A stretch of 25,334 nucleotides of DNA from CAZONU01 sp965370045 (GCA_965370045.1 CBDUSI010000066.1:1-25334); one strand, 5' to 3'; counted from the stretch's first letter, positions 7,806 to 15,138 are shown. Translations and numbers: made by a program. Notes: generated by a model from the sequence alone, not told the origin.

Positions 7806-7834
7806 TTGACACCCGCCGCCGGCCGCGGCATACT
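7806..7834 (+). promoter_or_regulatory. Sigma-70-type promoter of the HEPN gene
   Basis: TTGACA (7806-7811), a 17-bp spacer, then CATACT (7829-7834). The start would be near 7841, giving a leader of about 85 nt before ATG 7927. Confidence 0.65.
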
Positions 7835-7926
7835 TGATTAGCAGGTGATGGGGCGGGGAGTTGGCCGGGAAAAGACTCCTGACCTCTTTTCGTGCCCGTC
7901 TTGGTGTCCACAGGGAGGGGGCGCGT

Positions 7927-9351
7927 ATGACCCGTTACAGGATAAATCTGCTTCCCTGGATCACCACCAAGGAGCCCTTTCGCGTTCTTGGCGTGGTGTT
8001 CAGCCCCGCTACGGAGGCTCACTTGAAGGAATTGGGGGCGGCGAATATCTGGCCCACGACCCATGAGTTGGCAAACTGCTTTCATATCTCTAACGTGAAG
8101 GGCAAACAGCCGTCATCGGTCATCGCTATCCATCAAGCGAGCTCAGCCGACAATGGGGACGATTCCGAGGCAGTGCGTAATGCTTTGGAAGTACTGGCCT
8201 ACTCGCATCTCTCTACCTTTTCCTTCGAACAGCTCTGCTACGACAATTTTCAACTCTGGCCATTGGATGCGCCTACGCCTTCCGGTCCTGGAGTCGCCAT
8301 CCAATATCGCATCCAAGGAATGACTGCATACACGCGACTAGACTTGTTTAACGTTTATGCACCTCCCTACGTGAGGCGTCTTTACGTAACTGATTCTCGA
8401 AGACTTTCTGACCTGCTATCCTTAGTTACCGCGAGCTCAACCGAAAACGAATACGTTCGCATGATTCGAGCGATGGGCTGGTACAATCGAGGCTTTACCA
8501 GCGCGTTTAACGTATACGAATGGGACAGAATTGTGTGGCTGGTGACTGCCTTCGAGACGCTACTTAATCTACCCAAGAGGCTGAAGAGGGCAGCGATGGT
8601 CAGTGAATTGACGTTGCTACTCGGGGAAGACGAGCGGTTGGGAAAGTTTGCCAAGAGGCTGTATGAAGTTCGCAGCGACATTGTCCACGGTGCCAAGATC
8701 GAGGATCCGGTCCCGATGTTCCCTGACGACAAGAAAGGACATATCCCCATATGGGTTGCAGGGCGCTTGGTGTTCGATGCTTGCATCGAGGCCTTAATGT
8801 ACCTTCGCGGAGCGAAAGGCTACAATCCCTTCTTTGGCAACATTCTCGCCGAAAAAGCCAAGGCGGCTCTCCTCTCAAACAGAGACCGTCTACAGTCAAT
8901 TGGGCAGTGCGGCAAGTTCACCTTCGAAATCCTAGAAAAGGAGCCTGAGCGGATATTCTCGTTGCGCACTTCCTTTGAATTCACGAATGCCGACATGGAG
9001 TTTGACGAGGGAGACCTAGAGAAAGCCGGGGGTGCAGTTATTGACCTGACCCGCAAGTTCGTCAACAAGATAGAGAGCGATGTGCCTGACGACGTTAAGA
9101 CTCTGCAAGAAGCGGGCTGGGATACGAAAGAGTTGCTGGAGAAGTTGGCGGAAGAGTGCCCGGTCAGGAGCAAGATCGAACACGTAATGCACAAGTACCG
9201 CTCACCAGATGAGGCCATCTGTCGGGAAGTTCCGAGCGGGTTAAGCTTCTCCATTGCTGCACGCCTATTGTGCCTAGACGATCTGATTATCTGGACATGC
9301 CGACTTGGTGAACTCTGGCAAAGGCGAGAGATGTATCGTCCGGATGTATGA
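7927..9351 (+). CDS. ApeA-like HEPN-domain protein, candidate defence RNase
   Basis: This 474-aa protein carries a HEPN-type motif near its middle: RSDIVHG with Arg at about residue 249 and His at about 254 (RX4H) inside YEVRSDIVHGAK, the form typical of ApeA-like HEPN domains. Upstream helices (about 180-240, with WLVTAFETLLNLP) fit the four-helix bundle. HEPN proteins are often metal-independent RNases of anti-phage or toxin-antitoxin systems; that role is inferred. The first 170 and last 170 residues were not recognised. ATG 7927 lies 6 nt after AGGGAGGGG. Sampled segments run near 45-50% G+C with mixed codon use against about 68% for neighbours, which suggests horizontal transfer. It diverges from an HTH gene and is followed by a REP-like repeat. 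No transmembrane segment is obvious. Confidence 0.75.
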   Translation: MTRYRINLLPWITTKEPFRVLGVVFSPATEAHLKELGAANIWPTTHELANCFHISNVKGKQPSSVIAIHQASSADNGDDSEAVRNALEVLAYSHLSTFSFEQLCYDNFQLWPLDAPTPSGPGVAIQYRIQGMTAYTRLDLFNVYAPPYVRRLYVTDSRRLSDLLSLVTASSTENEYVRMIRAMGWYNRGFTSAFNVYEWDRIVWLVTAFETLLNLPKRLKRAAMVSELTLLLGEDERLGKFAKRLYEVRSDIVHGAKIEDPVPMFPDDKKGHIPIWVAGRLVFDACIEALMYLRGAKGYNPFFGNILAEKAKAALLSNRDRLQSIGQCGKFTFEILEKEPERIFSLRTSFEFTNADMEFDEGDLEKAGGAVIDLTRKFVNKIESDVPDDVKTLQEAGWDTKELLEKLAEECPVRSKIEHVMHKYRSPDEAICREVPSGLSFSIAARLLCLDDLIIWTCRLGELWQRREMYRPDV

Positions 9352-9359
9352 GGGGGAGG

Positions 9360-9421
9360 GGGGATTCCGGGGACACGGGGATTCCGGGGACACAACACTT
9401 AATTCCCCACATGTCGGGGAC
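9360..9421. repeat. REP-like element with tandem GGGGATTCCGGGGACAC units
   Basis: GGGGATTCCGGGGACAC is repeated head-to-tail at 9360-9376 and 9377-9393. Then come AACACTTAATTCCCC and the near-palindrome CCCCACATGTCGGGG. The wording resembles GGGGACAC...ACTTAATT sequences recalled from the surroundings of REP-associated Y1 transposases. No such transposase gene is in this window, so it would be a stand-alone copy. Confidence 0.65.
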
Positions 9422-9439
9422 GCTTGGCCCGGAGAATCC

Positions 9440-9468
9440 TTGACCCGGAAGCCCAATTGAGCTATGCT
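9440..9468 (+). promoter_or_regulatory. Promoter of the candidate non-coding RNA
   Basis: TTGACC (9440-9445), a 17-bp spacer, then TATGCT (9463-9468). The start is expected near 9475, about 295 nt before any plausible start codon. Confidence 0.6.
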
Positions 9469-9474
9469 GCTCTC

Positions 9475-9706
9475 CGAAGGGAGGTGCCGCAGGAAAATCG
9501 CGTCAAGACAAACTGACTGAAGCTCGATTCGAGCTTTGACGTCCCGGACCACAAACCGCTAGCCCCGGCATCCGCCGGGGGAAATCGCAAGGGATGGCAG
9601 AGCACTGGATTAGCGTTCCCAATTTGGGAGCGTCGTCCGTGCTTGCTTTCTTGCGATGGGCTCTAGCGGGCCTGTGGGCTGGGAGCGGCCGGCGGCGCTC
9701 CTTTTT
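9475..9706 (+). ncRNA. Candidate structured small RNA of about 230 nt
   Basis: The unit is bounded by a good promoter (9440-9468) and a T-tailed hairpin (9682-9706) and holds no convincing reading frame. Possible helices: a long-range closing stem CGCAGGAAA (9488-9496) with TTTCTTGCG (9647-9655, one G-U); AAGCTCG-ATT-CGAGCTT (9520-9536) with an outer CGTCA/TGACG pair (9501-9505, 9537-9541); CCCCGGC-ATCC-GCCGGGG (9563-9580); and CGTTCCC-AATTT-GGGAGCG (9614-9632). Together they suggest a multi-branched fold. I do not recognise it as tmRNA, SRP RNA or RNase P RNA. The branched shape does not obviously fit the rod of 6S RNA, though 6S cannot be excluded. A long leader for the small downstream protein is another option. 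Start and end are estimates. Confidence 0.5.
9682..9706 (+). terminator. Rho-independent terminator of the candidate RNA
   Basis: GGAGCG (9682-9687) pairs with CGCTCC (9696-9701) across an 8-nt GC-rich loop and is followed at once by TTTTT (9702-9706). Confidence 0.7.
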
Positions 9707-9743
9707 CCATGGGCTTTGGGGGGCGCGCGCCAGAGGCGCCAAA

Positions 9744-9769
9744 AGCCCCGGAGCCCCGGAGCCCCGGAG
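9744..9769 (+). repeat. Three tandem AGCCCCGG units giving three GGAG sites
   Basis: AGCCCCGG repeats at 9744-9751, 9752-9759 and 9760-9767. The junctions create GGAG at 9750-9753, 9758-9761 and 9766-9769, just before ATG 9770. The middle copy has the best spacing (8 nt) to serve as a ribosome binding site. Confidence 0.75.
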
Positions 9770-9922
9770 ATGAAACATCCCCCCAAGTTCTGGATTGCGC
9801 CACTCGCGCTGGCCGGGCTGTTCCTGGCCGTGATGGTCTGCCTGGCGGCGCGCTTCAATCCATTCGCCTGTGCCTGGGAACTGGTAATGGAGCTGGCCCG
9901 CGCCCTCGGCGGCAATCCCTGA
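9770..9922 (+). CDS. Possible 50-aa single-pass membrane protein
   Basis: The frame encodes a short basic start (MKHPPKFW), one hydrophobic helix at about residues 8-26 (IAPLALAGLFLAVMVCLAA), and a short tail ending ALGGNP. A GGAG at 9758-9761 lies 8 nt from the ATG. The frame extends upstream to 9656, but those residues are encoded by the terminator and repeats and look spurious. No family was recognised. With the terminator at 9682-9706 just upstream, its promoter is unclear. The clean membrane segment is the main reason to keep it. Confidence 0.42.
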   Translation: MKHPPKFWIAPLALAGLFLAVMVCLAARFNPFACAWELVMELARALGGNP

Positions 9923-9946
9923 GCCCGACCGCGCCACCCGCCCGGC

Positions 9947-9975
9947 TTGACTCTCCCCTCCGGCACGGCTATACT
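9947..9975 (+). promoter_or_regulatory. Sigma-70-type promoter of the kinase operon
   Basis: TTGACT (9947-9952), a 17-bp spacer, then TATACT (9970-9975). A start near 9982 rules out the upstream in-frame starts of the kinase and leaves a leader of about 45 nt. Confidence 0.75.
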
Positions 9976-10027
9976 CCAAATCGGGGTGAGTTCCATTCTT
10001 CAACGGACTGCCAGGGGGAACCGGCGC

Positions 10028-11443
10028 TTGGCCGAGTCAACCGACGAGATCCTGGGCAAGCTGGCGGCGGCCCACGGGCTGGTCAGCGAGGCCGAGCTCC
10101 GCGCCGCGCGCGAGGAACTGGTCCGCCGCGGCCAGGGGGAGGTCCCCGGCGGGCTGGGCGCCTACCTCGTGGAGCAGGGCTCGCTGACCGCCAGCCAGCT
10201 CGAAAGGCTGATGGGCGCGGCGGCGGCCGCGGCGGTCAAGAGCCCCAAGGTCGGCGACTACCAACTCCTCGAGAAGCTCGGCGCCGGCGGCATGGGCGCG
10301 GTCTACCGCGCCCAGCGGGGCGCCGACGGCAAGATAGTCGCTCTCAAGATATTGCCGCGCAGCAAGGCCACCGACGAGGAGTTCCTGACCCGCTTCGAGC
10401 AGGAGGCCCGCGCGGCCTTCGAGCTCTCGCACCCCAACATCGTCCGCGCGCTGGACATGGGCCAGGCCGACGGCTACCACTACATCGCCATGGAGTACGT
10501 CGACGGCCGCGACCTCTTCGCCGTCCTGGAGGAGCGCGGCAAGCTCACCGTGCCCGAGGCGCTGCACATCGCCGTACAGATGGCCGAGGCCCTGGACCAC
10601 GCCCACGCCGCGCGCCTGGTGCATCGCGACATCAAGCCGGATAACATCCTCATCGACAAGGATAACGTGGCCAAGCTCACCGACCTGGGCCTGGTCATGG
10701 AGGAGGCCCCCGCCGGCGGCCGCCCGCGAATCACCCGGCGCGGGCTGGCCATGGGCACCCCCTTCTACTTCTCGCCGGAGCAGGCCCGCGGCGAGGAGGA
10801 CATCGACACCCGCTCGGACATCTACGCGCTGGGCGCCACCCTGTACGAGATGGTCACCGGCAAGCCGCCCTTCGAGGGCGAGAGCGCCGCCCAGGTCATG
10901 CTCCAGCACATCCAGGAGCAGGTCATCAGCCCCAAGGAGATCGACCGCTCGCTGCCCGACGGTCTCTGCAAGGTCATCGAAAAGATGATGGCCAAGGACC
11001 GCGAGGACCGCTACCAGGACCCCGCCGAGCTGCTCGGCGACCTGCGCCTGCTGGCCGAGGGCCAGCCGCCCAAGAACTCGGAGATCAAGCCCTGGGCCAG
11101 CACCGTGCGCCGCGCCGGCGGGCCCAAGAGCCGCAGCAAGCTGGCGCCGGTCAACTTCAGCGACGTCCCCCAGGCCCCGACCCGCCGGGGGAGCCGCAGG
11201 GTGTCCACCGCCGGGCGCGGCAGCCGTGGCACCCGCACCCGCAGGCCCACCCGCGACCCCGGCAAGTCGGCGGGGACGCCCCGCTGGCTGCTGGTCCTCG
11301 GAGTGGTCCTGCTCGCCGCGGCCTGCGCGGTCGGCGGCTACCTGGTCCACAAGACGATGCAAAAGAAGAAGGACGCGGCCGGCAGCGTCTCCAACGAGAA
11401 GTTCCCGCCGCCCGCGCCGCCGCCCGAGAAGACCGCCAAGTGA
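10028..11443 (+). CDS. Membrane-anchored Hanks-type serine/threonine protein kinase
   Basis: The 471-aa protein has an N-terminal helical domain (about residues 5-65, with GLVSEAELRAAREEL and LVEQGSLTASQLERLM), a module often placed before Planctomycetes kinases. The PknB-like catalytic domain spans about 78-350: Gly-rich loop GAGGMGAVYR (85-94), Lys107, catalytic HRDIKPDN (199-206), the metal-binding motif as DLG (219-221), and SPEQA in the activation segment. A basic Pro-rich linker leads to one transmembrane helix (about 420-441) and a short Pro-rich tail; no sensor domain follows. All residues needed for catalysis are present. TTG 10028 follows AGGGGGAA by 7 nt and lies below the promoter at 9947-9975. 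Its stop overlaps the next start by 4 bp (GTGA), so the two are co-translated. Substrate unknown. Confidence 0.9.
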   Translation: MAESTDEILGKLAAAHGLVSEAELRAAREELVRRGQGEVPGGLGAYLVEQGSLTASQLERLMGAAAAAAVKSPKVGDYQLLEKLGAGGMGAVYRAQRGADGKIVALKILPRSKATDEEFLTRFEQEARAAFELSHPNIVRALDMGQADGYHYIAMEYVDGRDLFAVLEERGKLTVPEALHIAVQMAEALDHAHAARLVHRDIKPDNILIDKDNVAKLTDLGLVMEEAPAGGRPRITRRGLAMGTPFYFSPEQARGEEDIDTRSDIYALGATLYEMVTGKPPFEGESAAQVMLQHIQEQVISPKEIDRSLPDGLCKVIEKMMAKDREDRYQDPAELLGDLRLLAEGQPPKNSEIKPWASTVRRAGGPKSRSKLAPVNFSDVPQAPTRRGSRRVSTAGRGSRGTRTRRPTRDPGKSAGTPRWLLVLGVVLLAAACAVGGYLVHKTMQKKKDAAGSVSNEKFPPPAPPPEKTAK

Positions 11444-13278
11444 ACCCCGACGACCTCCGCGAGAAGATACTGAGCGAAGTCCTGCCCGGCGTGGAAACGC
11501 CCGGCCAGTACATCGGCGGCGAGACCGGCAGCGTCGCCCGGCCAGACGCCGGGTGCCGCGTCGCGCTGTGCTTCCCGGACACCTACTCGGTGGGCATGAG
11601 CCACCTGGGCCTCAAGATCCTCTACGAGCTACTTAACTCCCGGGAGAATCTCGCCGCCGAGCGCTGCTTCGCGCCCCTGCCGGACATGGAGCGCCAGCTC
11701 CGCGAGCGGAAGCTGCCCCTTTACGGTCTGGAGAGCTTCACCCCCCTGGCCGGCTTCGACGCGATAGGCTTCTCGCTGCAGTACGAGCTGACCTACGCCA
11801 ACATCCTCACCCTCCTGGACCTGGCCGGCCTGCCGCTCCGCGCCGCCGAGCGCGATGCGAGCCACCCCCTGGTGATCGCCGGAGGGCCGGGCGCCTACAA
11901 CCCCGAACCGCTGGCCGACTTCGTGGACCTCTTCCTGATCGGCGAGGCCGAGGAGTCGCTGCCCGAGTTGGCCGGGATAGTCATGGCCGCGAAGGGCCGC
12001 GCCTCGCGGCGCGAACTCCTGCTGGAATGCGCCCGCAAGCTCCCCGGAGCCTACGCCCCGGCGCTTTACGACGTGGAGCATCACGACGACGGGCGCGTCG
12101 CCGCGATCACGCCCGCCGTCGACGGCGTGCCCGAGGTGGTCGAGCGGCGGCTGGTGGCCGACCTCGACGCCGCCCCCGCCGCGCGGCGGCCGGTGGTCCC
12201 CCTCGTCGAGACCGTTCATGATCGGCTGTCGGTGGAGATCATGCGCGGCTGCGCCCACGGCTGCCGCTTCTGCCAGGCGGGGGCAACCTACCGCCCGCGC
12301 CGCTGGCGCTCGGTGGAGAAGGTCCTGGAAATCGTGGAGGAGGGCCTGGCCGCCACCGGCTACGACGAGGTTGGGCTGCTTTCGCTCTCGACCTCTGACT
12401 ATCCGCACCTGGCCGAGCTGGTCGGCAAGCTCAACGCCCGTTACGGCAAGGCGGGGGTCTCCGTCTCCCTGCCGAGCCTGCGAGTTAATCGCGAGCTGGC
12501 CAAGGTGCCCGCGCTGGTCTCGGCCGTCAGGAAGGGGGCCATCACCGTGGCCCCCGAGGCGGGCACCGAGCGGCTGCGCCGGGTGATCAACAAGCAGGTC
12601 TCCGACCAGCAGCTGGCCGACGGCCTGGCCGCCGCCTTCGGGGCCGGATGGAACCGGGTCAAGCTCTACTTCATGATCGGCCTGCCCACCGAGACCGACG
12701 CGGACGTCCGCGCCATCACCGGGGTGGTCAACCGCTGCGCCTCGGCGGGCCGCAAGCTGGCCAGGCGTTTCGGCAGGGTGAACGTCTCGATCTCCAACTT
12801 CGTGCCCAAGCCGGGCACGCCCTTCCAGTGGGAGCCGATGTGCCCGGCCGACGAGCTCACACGCCGCCGGGAGCTGGTGCGCGCCGAGCTGCGCGGCAAG
12901 CGCACGCACGTCAAGTTCCACGACGTGCCCCAGAGCATGCTGGAGGGCGCCCTGGCCCGCGGCGACCGGCGGCTGGGCCGGGTCATCGAGCGCGCCTGGC
13001 GCGCCGGCTGCCGCCTGGACGGCTGGAGCGAGCACTTCCGCGCGCCTCTCTGGGCCGAGAGCTTCCGCGCGGAAGGGCTCGACCCGGCCTTCTACGCCGA
13101 GCGCGCCCGGGAGCTTGACGAAGTGCTGCCCTGGAGTCATATTTCCCAGGGGGTCGGTCGCGACTTCCTGGTCGCCGAGCGCGAGCGGGCCCTGGCCGGT
13201 GAGAGCTCCCCGGAGTGCCCCTCGGCGCCCGGCTCGGAGAGCTGCGCCGGCTGCGGGGCCTGCCCGGCGGTGGAGTAG
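11440..13278 (+). CDS. Radical SAM protein of the TIGR03960 type
   Basis: This 612-aa protein has an N-terminal part resembling cobalamin-binding/UPF0313-type domains (FPDTYSVGMSHLGLKILYELLN; GGPGAYNPEPLADFVDLFLIGEAEE). The radical SAM barrel binds a 4Fe-4S cluster through CAHGCRFC, cysteines at about 271, 275 and 278 (CX3CX2C). The family is widespread but its reaction is unknown. In many bacteria a partner DUF2344 protein and RNase E/G lie next door or fused; neither is here. The extreme C-terminus adds CAGCGAC (cysteines at about 602, 605, 608), which might bind another metal. The GTG start overlaps the kinase stop (GTGA), and a racemase-like gene follows after 35 bp, suggesting one operon. 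Confidence 0.88.
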   Translation: MNPDDLREKILSEVLPGVETPGQYIGGETGSVARPDAGCRVALCFPDTYSVGMSHLGLKILYELLNSRENLAAERCFAPLPDMERQLRERKLPLYGLESFTPLAGFDAIGFSLQYELTYANILTLLDLAGLPLRAAERDASHPLVIAGGPGAYNPEPLADFVDLFLIGEAEESLPELAGIVMAAKGRASRRELLLECARKLPGAYAPALYDVEHHDDGRVAAITPAVDGVPEVVERRLVADLDAAPAARRPVVPLVETVHDRLSVEIMRGCAHGCRFCQAGATYRPRRWRSVEKVLEIVEEGLAATGYDEVGLLSLSTSDYPHLAELVGKLNARYGKAGVSVSLPSLRVNRELAKVPALVSAVRKGAITVAPEAGTERLRRVINKQVSDQQLADGLAAAFGAGWNRVKLYFMIGLPTETDADVRAITGVVNRCASAGRKLARRFGRVNVSISNFVPKPGTPFQWEPMCPADELTRRRELVRAELRGKRTHVKFHDVPQSMLEGALARGDRRLGRVIERAWRAGCRLDGWSEHFRAPLWAESFRAEGLDPAFYAERARELDEVLPWSHISQGVGRDFLVAERERALAGESSPECPSAPGSESCAGCGACPAVE

Positions 13279-13313
13279 AGGGGGCAGGAGCAATCTCAGA
13301 AAGGGGCCGGAAC

Positions 13314-14006
13314 ATGATGGCCAAGCACATCGGCATCGTCGCCGTATCGGTGGAGGGCGCCGCGCTCTGCTACCGGGAGATCGCCCGCGCCGCCGCCGCC
13401 TCGCTCGGCGAGCACGACCACCCGGAAATGAGCGTCCACACTCACTCCCTGGCCCAGTACATGGTGGGCATCCGCGCCGACGACTGGGGCAAGGTCGCCG
13501 CTCTCAAGCTGGACTCCGCGAAGAAGCTGGCGGCGGTCGGCGCCGATTTTCTGATATGCCCGGACAACACTACTCATCAGGCCTGGCCGCTCTACGCCGA
13601 GCAGAGCCCGCTGCCCTGGCTGCACATCGCCCAGGTGACGGCCGCGGAGGCCAAGCGCCGGGGGCTCAAGCACCTGGGGGTGCTGGGCACCAAGTACCTC
13701 TGCAACGGCCCGGTCTACCGCGAGGCCCTCGGCGAGGCCGGGCTGGAGTGCTCGGTGCCCGAAGAGGCCGAGCGCGAGAAGATCGACCAGATAATCTACC
13801 GTGAGCTGGTCTACGGCAAGTTCCTGCAGGGCTCCAAGGGCTATCTGCTGCACGTCATCCACAAGCTGGCCGAGTCGGGCTGCGACGGCGTGGTCCTGGG
13901 CTGCACCGAGATCCCCCTTATAATAGAGGAAGGGGACTCGCCCCTGCCGGTGCTGGACTCCACCCGCCTCTTGGCCCACGCCGCGCTCAAGAAGGCGCTG
14001 GAGTAG
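13314..14006 (+). CDS. Aspartate/glutamate racemase-family protein with an altered first catalytic site
   Basis: The 230-aa protein matches the two-lobed Asp/Glu racemase fold. The first active-site motif reads CPDNTTH (about residues 82-88) where the usual form is PCNTAH, so the position of the first catalytic cysteine holds Asp84 and a cysteine sits two residues earlier. The second motif LGCTEIPLI keeps its cysteine (about 197). Family members lacking one cysteine exist, for example E. coli YgeA with threonine at the equivalent site, and have broad or different substrate use, so the substrate should not be assumed. ATG 13314 follows AAGGGG by 7 nt. It is probably the third gene of the kinase-radical SAM operon. 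Confidence 0.83.
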   Translation: MMAKHIGIVAVSVEGAALCYREIARAAAASLGEHDHPEMSVHTHSLAQYMVGIRADDWGKVAALKLDSAKKLAAVGADFLICPDNTTHQAWPLYAEQSPLPWLHIAQVTAAEAKRRGLKHLGVLGTKYLCNGPVYREALGEAGLECSVPEEAEREKIDQIIYRELVYGKFLQGSKGYLLHVIHKLAESGCDGVVLGCTEIPLIIEEGDSPLPVLDSTRLLAHAALKKALE

Positions 14007-14103
14007 GGGCGCTCGCCGGTTGACCTCGCCGGCCGCGGGGGCCGCGCCACCCTCGCGCTCGCGCGCAAGGCAGGAAAGTCCACCTCCTTTACAGGAACGT
14101 CCA

Positions 14104-14132
14104 TTGACCGCCCTGGCGGAAATGGCTAAATG
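14104..14132 (+). promoter_or_regulatory. Weak promoter candidate for the first isomerase gene
   Basis: TTGACC (14104-14109), a 17-bp spacer, then TAAATG (14127-14132). The -35 is good and the -10 poor (3 of 6). It lies 46 bp upstream of ATG 14179. Confidence 0.35.
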
Positions 14133-14178
14133 ATTGGGCGCAGCGAGGACGGAAGCTCGGACTGCTAGGGAGGAAACC

Positions 14179-14946
14179 ATGCCGGACACCAAGATCGCCG
14201 CACAGCTCTGGACGATACGCGAGCACGTCAAGACCCCCGAGGACTTCGCCGCCAGCATGAAGCGCCTGGCGGAGATCGGTTACCGCGCGGTGCAGCCCAA
14301 CTGGCCGGTGCCCTTCGAGAGCGCCGCGGAGGTGAAGAAAGTCCTCGACGAGAACGGCCTGGCCTGCTGCGCCACCCATTACCCGTCCGACCGCTTCTTC
14401 GGGGACCTCGACAAGCTCATCGCCGATCACCAGACGCTGGGCTGCGGCTTCCCGGGAGTGGGCGGCGCGCCGGGCGACGCCCGCGGCGGCGAGGGCATGG
14501 CCGCCTTCGGCAAGAAGATGAAAGCGGTCTGCGCCAAGCTCAAGGAAAACGGCATGCGCTTCGTCTATCACAACCATCACTGGGAGTTCACCCGCCACGG
14601 GGACCGCACCTGGCTGGACATCCTCTTCGACGAGGCGCCCGCGGACTTCACCTTCGAGCTGGACCTCTACTGGGTGCAGGCCGGCGGCGCCGACCCGGTC
14701 AAGTGGATACGAAAGTGCTCGGGCCGCTGCCCGGTGCTGCACTTCAAGGACATGGGGCTGGAAGACGGGACCACCGCCGACGTGGCCGTCGGCGAGGGCA
14801 ACCTCGACTGGCCGGCGATAATCGCGGCCGCCAATGAGGCCGGGACGCGCTGGTACGTCGTCGAGGAGGACCACCCCGCCGGCGGCGATGGTTTCGCCAG
14901 CCTGGCCAGGAGCTACGAGAACCTGCGCGGGATGGGGGTCGAGTAG
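14179..14946 (+). CDS. Sugar phosphate isomerase/epimerase-like TIM-barrel protein (first paralogue)
   Basis: This 255-aa protein belongs to the xylose isomerase-like/AP endonuclease family 2 TIM-barrel group. It shows the usual opening (KIAAQLWTIREHVKTPEDF), a YHNHHWEF strand with candidate metal-binding histidines, FELDLYWVQAGG, LHFKDM and VGEGNLDWPAII near the end. Such proteins isomerise or epimerise sugars or act on inositol derivatives; the exact reaction cannot be read here. ATG 14179 sits 4 nt after AGGGAGGA. It is a close paralogue of the gene at 15181 (same motifs, same length), with 234 bp between them that hold a promoter and a CCGGCG-ACA-CGCCGG hairpin (15080-15094). Confidence 0.83.
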   Translation: MPDTKIAAQLWTIREHVKTPEDFAASMKRLAEIGYRAVQPNWPVPFESAAEVKKVLDENGLACCATHYPSDRFFGDLDKLIADHQTLGCGFPGVGGAPGDARGGEGMAAFGKKMKAVCAKLKENGMRFVYHNHHWEFTRHGDRTWLDILFDEAPADFTFELDLYWVQAGGADPVKWIRKCSGRCPVLHFKDMGLEDGTTADVAVGEGNLDWPAIIAAANEAGTRWYVVEEDHPAGGDGFASLARSYENLRGMGVE

Positions 14947-15109
14947 CCGCCCCGCCGGCCTCCCGGCCTTCGCCCTCGCAAACCGCGGTGCCAGCGCGAG
15001 CCTGGTGTCCGTGCTGACTGCGGCTCGCGGCTGAAAGCGCCCCGAATAACAAGTTCCCCCGGCCGCGAGCGAGAGGTCACCGGCGACACGCCGGCCGGCC
15101 GCCTTCCCC

Positions 15110-15138
15110 TTGCCCCCCGCGCAAGGCCGCGCTATACT
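15110..15138 (+). promoter_or_regulatory. Promoter of the isomerase-hisS-aspS operon
   Basis: TTGCCC (15110-15115), a 17-bp spacer, then TATACT (15133-15138). Start near 15145, giving a leader of about 36 nt. It is the last clear promoter before five tightly packed genes. Confidence 0.6.

Larger units (their letters stand above)
7583..7926. other. 344-bp divergent intergenic region of the HTH-HEPN pair
   Basis: This region is more AT-rich than its surroundings (notably 7620-7735). It holds a minus-strand promoter (7637-7665), a CTGACAACTG repeat pair (7766-7796) and a plus-strand promoter (7806-7834). The two promoter cores are about 140 bp apart. No gene is seen. Confidence 0.7.
9352..9769. 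other. 418-bp stretch holding a REP-like repeat and a candidate non-coding RNA
   Basis: From left to right: a tandem REP-like repeat (9360-9421), a promoter (9440-9468), structured sequence with three local hairpins (9475-9655), a T-tailed hairpin (9682-9706), another GC-rich hairpin (arms 9711-9717 and 9742-9748), and three GGAG units ahead of a small reading frame. No protein gene of convincing quality lies inside it on either strand. Confidence 0.7.

Noticed and set aside
9656..9769. Upstream extension of the 50-aa membrane protein
   Set aside because: The extra codons are the terminator hairpin and AGCCCCGG repeats, and the only ribosome sites precede ATG 9770.
9503..10003. Minus-strand frame across the candidate RNA
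   Set aside because: No good ribosome site or membrane/domain signature, and it crosses a terminator and the kinase promoter.
14015..14033. 19-bp match to 24940-24958 (GCCGGTTGACCTCGCCGGC)
   Set aside because: The second copy lies inside the foldase coding sequence and is in frame with it. No wider similarity flanks it, so it is probably chance in GC-rich DNA.
14068..14090. AGGAAAGTCC, reminiscent of the RNase P RNA signature
   Set aside because: The gap 14007-14178 is too short for RNase P RNA and the other conserved blocks are missing.
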